From: Candidatus Acetothermia bacterium
GTDB lineage: Bacteria > Bipolaricaulota > Bipolaricaulia > RBG-16-55-9 > DRXL01
Length of the DNA: 14,593 nucleotides
Reading direction: 5' to 3'
NCBI GenBank assembly: GCA_028275205.1
Contig: JAPWVB010000026.1
Coordinates: 1 to 14,593, forward strand
Part shown: piece by piece, positions 13,438-14,593 of the stretch
Layout of the letters: every line of letters begins with the position of its first letter
How positions within the stretch are numbered: the stretch's first letter is position 1
Notes under the pieces: model-generated
Seen by the model: only the letters and a program-made list of their open reading frames with translations
Databases searched by the model: none
What the model was told of the DNA's origin: nothing
Made by a program: the position numbers and the translations under genes

Positions 13438-13632
13438 ATGGCACAAGGGCATCGGGTAGATGAGATTCTGCAGCAGATTGCGCATCTAGAGCCGGAGGAG
13501 CAGCGCCAACTTCTGGAGCGGCTGCCGGCGGTGCTCTTGTGTTCAGCGGAGGAGCTTGGATGGTTGCAGGTGGCTGAGCCTGCTTTTGGGTTTTGGGACA
13601 ACCCTGAAGATGCACGCTATGACCAGCTATAA
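13438..13632 (+). CDS. Small putative antitoxin of a MazF-like toxin
   Basis: 64 residues. The N-terminal half is predicted helical and charged (RVDEILQQIAHLEPEEQRQL). The tail GFWDNPEDARYDQL matches the acidic, Trp-containing ends I know from small antitoxins encoded beside PemK/MazF toxins; such tails plug the toxin RNA-binding groove. No N-terminal AbrB-type DNA-binding domain is obvious, so it is not a classical MazE. The start at 13438 is chosen for its GGTGAGG site and strong promoter. It overlaps the toxin by 14 bases. Identification rests largely on the neighbour. Confidence 0.75.
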   Translation: MAQGHRVDEILQQIAHLEPEEQRQLLERLPAVLLCSAEELGWLQVAEPAFGFWDNPEDARYDQL

Positions 13633-13972
13633 CCGCGGCGACGTTGTCCTTGTGCCCTTCCCGTTCACAGATTTGAGCGCTCAACGTCAAAGACCGGCTG
13701 TTGTGCTCAGCGGTGATCGCTTCCATCAGAGTAGTCAAGATGTGATCATAGCGGCAATTACGAGCCAGAGGGCCAGTCTTTTTACGGATTATCCTCTTCA
13801 AGATTGGCAGAGCGCTGGTTTGCTAGGGCCTTCCGTCGTTCGCGTAGGGAAGCTTCTCACCGTGCACCAAGCTTTAATACGAAAGAAGCTCGGCGCACTC
13901 ACTGTAGCAGATTTAAGTGAGATCGAGAAGCGCCTCGTCCAAGTCTTCGAGCTTCAACTGGGAGTGCCATAA
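13619..13972 (+). CDS. PemK/MazF-family endoribonuclease toxin
   Basis: 117 residues from the chosen start. The N-terminus MTSYNRGDVVLVPFPFTD has the MazF strand-one pattern with Arg6-Gly7-Asp8, followed by RPAVVLSGD (25-33), the strand with Thr48 in AAITSQ, and SVVRVGKLLTVHQALI (72-87). MazF enzymes cleave mRNA or other RNA at short sequences; specificity is not readable here. The ATG at 13619 is favoured because it places the RGD motif as in the family; one at 13610 is also possible. It overlaps its antitoxin and ends two bases before nfo. The gene looks less GC-rich than tatD or nfo, consistent with transfer. Confidence 0.88.
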   Translation: MTSYNRGDVVLVPFPFTDLSAQRQRPAVVLSGDRFHQSSQDVIIAAITSQRASLFTDYPLQDWQSAGLLGPSVVRVGKLLTVHQALIRKKLGALTVADLSEIEKRLVQVFELQLGVP

Positions 13973-13974
13973 CG

Positions 13975-14593
13975 ATGATCTTAGGGTGCCATCTGTCGAT
14001 CTCTGGGGGGCTTGAGCAAGCCGTCGCCCGCGCGGAAGCGCTCAATATTAACGCGCTGCAGATTTTTTCTCATAACGCCCGCAGCTGGAAGATGAGCCCG
14101 CTCTCCCCCGACGACGCCAAGAAGTTCCTCGAGCGCCGCCAGCGCGCTCACATCGAGTACACCGTCATCCATACGATCTATCTCATCAACCTCGCCTCCC
14201 CAGACAAGAAGATCTTCAGCTTGTCGGTGCAAGCCCTCAAGGACGAGATTCAACGGGCCGGGGAGCTGCACATCCCCCACGTCAACACCCACATCGGGGC
14301 GCACATGGGCCAGGGAGTCGAGAAGGGCTTAGAACGCATCGTCGAAGCGTTAGATACTGTGCTGGCCAGCCCCCAGGCGAAGAACGCTCCGACTGTGAAG
14401 ATTCTCTTGGAGAACTCCGCGGGCGAGGGCACAGAGCTTGGGGCGTCGTTCGCTGAACTTGCGACGGTGCTGAAGAATGTGCAGCATCCCGACCGACTTG
14501 GGGTGTGCATAGACACGTGCCATGCGTTCTGCGCGGGCTATGATCTCACCACGCCACAAGGGCTTGAGAAGGCCATCGAAGAGCTCGATCGCA
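13975..14593 (+). CDS. nfo: Endonuclease IV (AP endonuclease), 3' end outside window
   Basis: Zinc enzyme that cuts DNA 5' to abasic sites in base excision repair. 206 codons are present, of about 280 usual, and the frame is open at the window edge. Ligands matching the E. coli enzyme are visible: His66 in HTIYLINLASP, His106 in NTHIGAH, Glu146 in LLENSAGEG, and Asp180 and His183 in CIDTCHAFCAGYD. The N-terminus MILGCHLSISGGL is typical. The ATG is two bases after the toxin stop, with a GGGAG (13960-13964) about ten bases upstream inside the toxin gene. It therefore probably shares the mazEF promoter. Confidence 0.96.
   Translation, partial: MILGCHLSISGGLEQAVARAEALNINALQIFSHNARSWKMSPLSPDDAKKFLERRQRAHIEYTVIHTIYLINLASPDKKIFSLSVQALKDEIQRAGELHIPHVNTHIGAHMGQGVEKGLERIVEALDTVLASPQAKNAPTVKILLENSAGEGTELGASFAELATVLKNVQHPDRLGVCIDTCHAFCAGYDLTTPQGLEKAIEELDR

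Noticed and set aside
13556..13618. Longer start for the MazF-like toxin
   Set aside because: The extra residues are the antitoxin sequence in another frame and have no place in the MazF fold.

Overview
The window is a compact, GC-rich bacterial chromosomal segment with housekeeping, redox and membrane genes, short gaps and many 1-4 base overlaps. Bacterial features are bacterial-type ArgS and FtsY, split PntAA/PntAB/PntB, a MenA-like prenyltransferase, sigma70-like promoters and Shine-Dalgarno sites. MenA suggests a menaquinone user. The DUF3105 protein, two apparently leaderless promoters and the overall style resemble deep-branching or thermophile-rich lineages (Chloroflexota, Deinococcota, Bipolaricaulota-like). 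This placement is a guess; no rRNA or other marker settles it.

Left part, almost all on the minus strand (about 667-6735). An unrecognised plus-strand gene cut by the window edge converges on an acyl-CoA dehydrogenase. Upstream of that (reading on the minus strand) lies the three-gene proton-translocating transhydrogenase operon pntAA-pntAB-pntB. Further upstream is a tightly overlapping trio: cupin protein, MenA-like prenyltransferase, CPBP membrane protease. Two copies of a tripartite palindromic repeat flank the acyl-CoA dehydrogenase; differences between the copies are compensatory inside the stems. Two 12-base direct repeats lie upstream of a possible weak pnt promoter.

Right part, all on the plus strand (6803 to the end). 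A pair of overlapping divergent promoters separates the halves. There follow a membrane-anchored DUF3105 protein, argS, ftsY, a VapBC-type toxin-antitoxin pair, a fused NAD(P)H-hydrate epimerase/dehydratase (nnr), a 37-residue membrane miniprotein, tatD, a MazEF-like toxin-antitoxin pair, and the first 206 codons of endonuclease IV (nfo).

How the genes relate. Transhydrogenase balances NADH and NADPH against the proton gradient, Nnr repairs damaged NAD(P)H, and the acyl-CoA dehydrogenase and MenA product belong to electron transfer. The plus-strand run covers translation and targeting (argS, ftsY) and repair (nnr, tatD, nfo). Both toxin-antitoxin pairs sit directly against a repair gene: the PIN toxin overlaps nnr by four bases and the MazF-like toxin ends two bases before nfo. 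No complete new multi-gene system is evident. The most unusual items are the covarying tripartite palindrome, an in-frame palindromic insertion in argS, the toxin-to-repair-gene couplings, and the conserved-looking miniprotein overlapping tatD.
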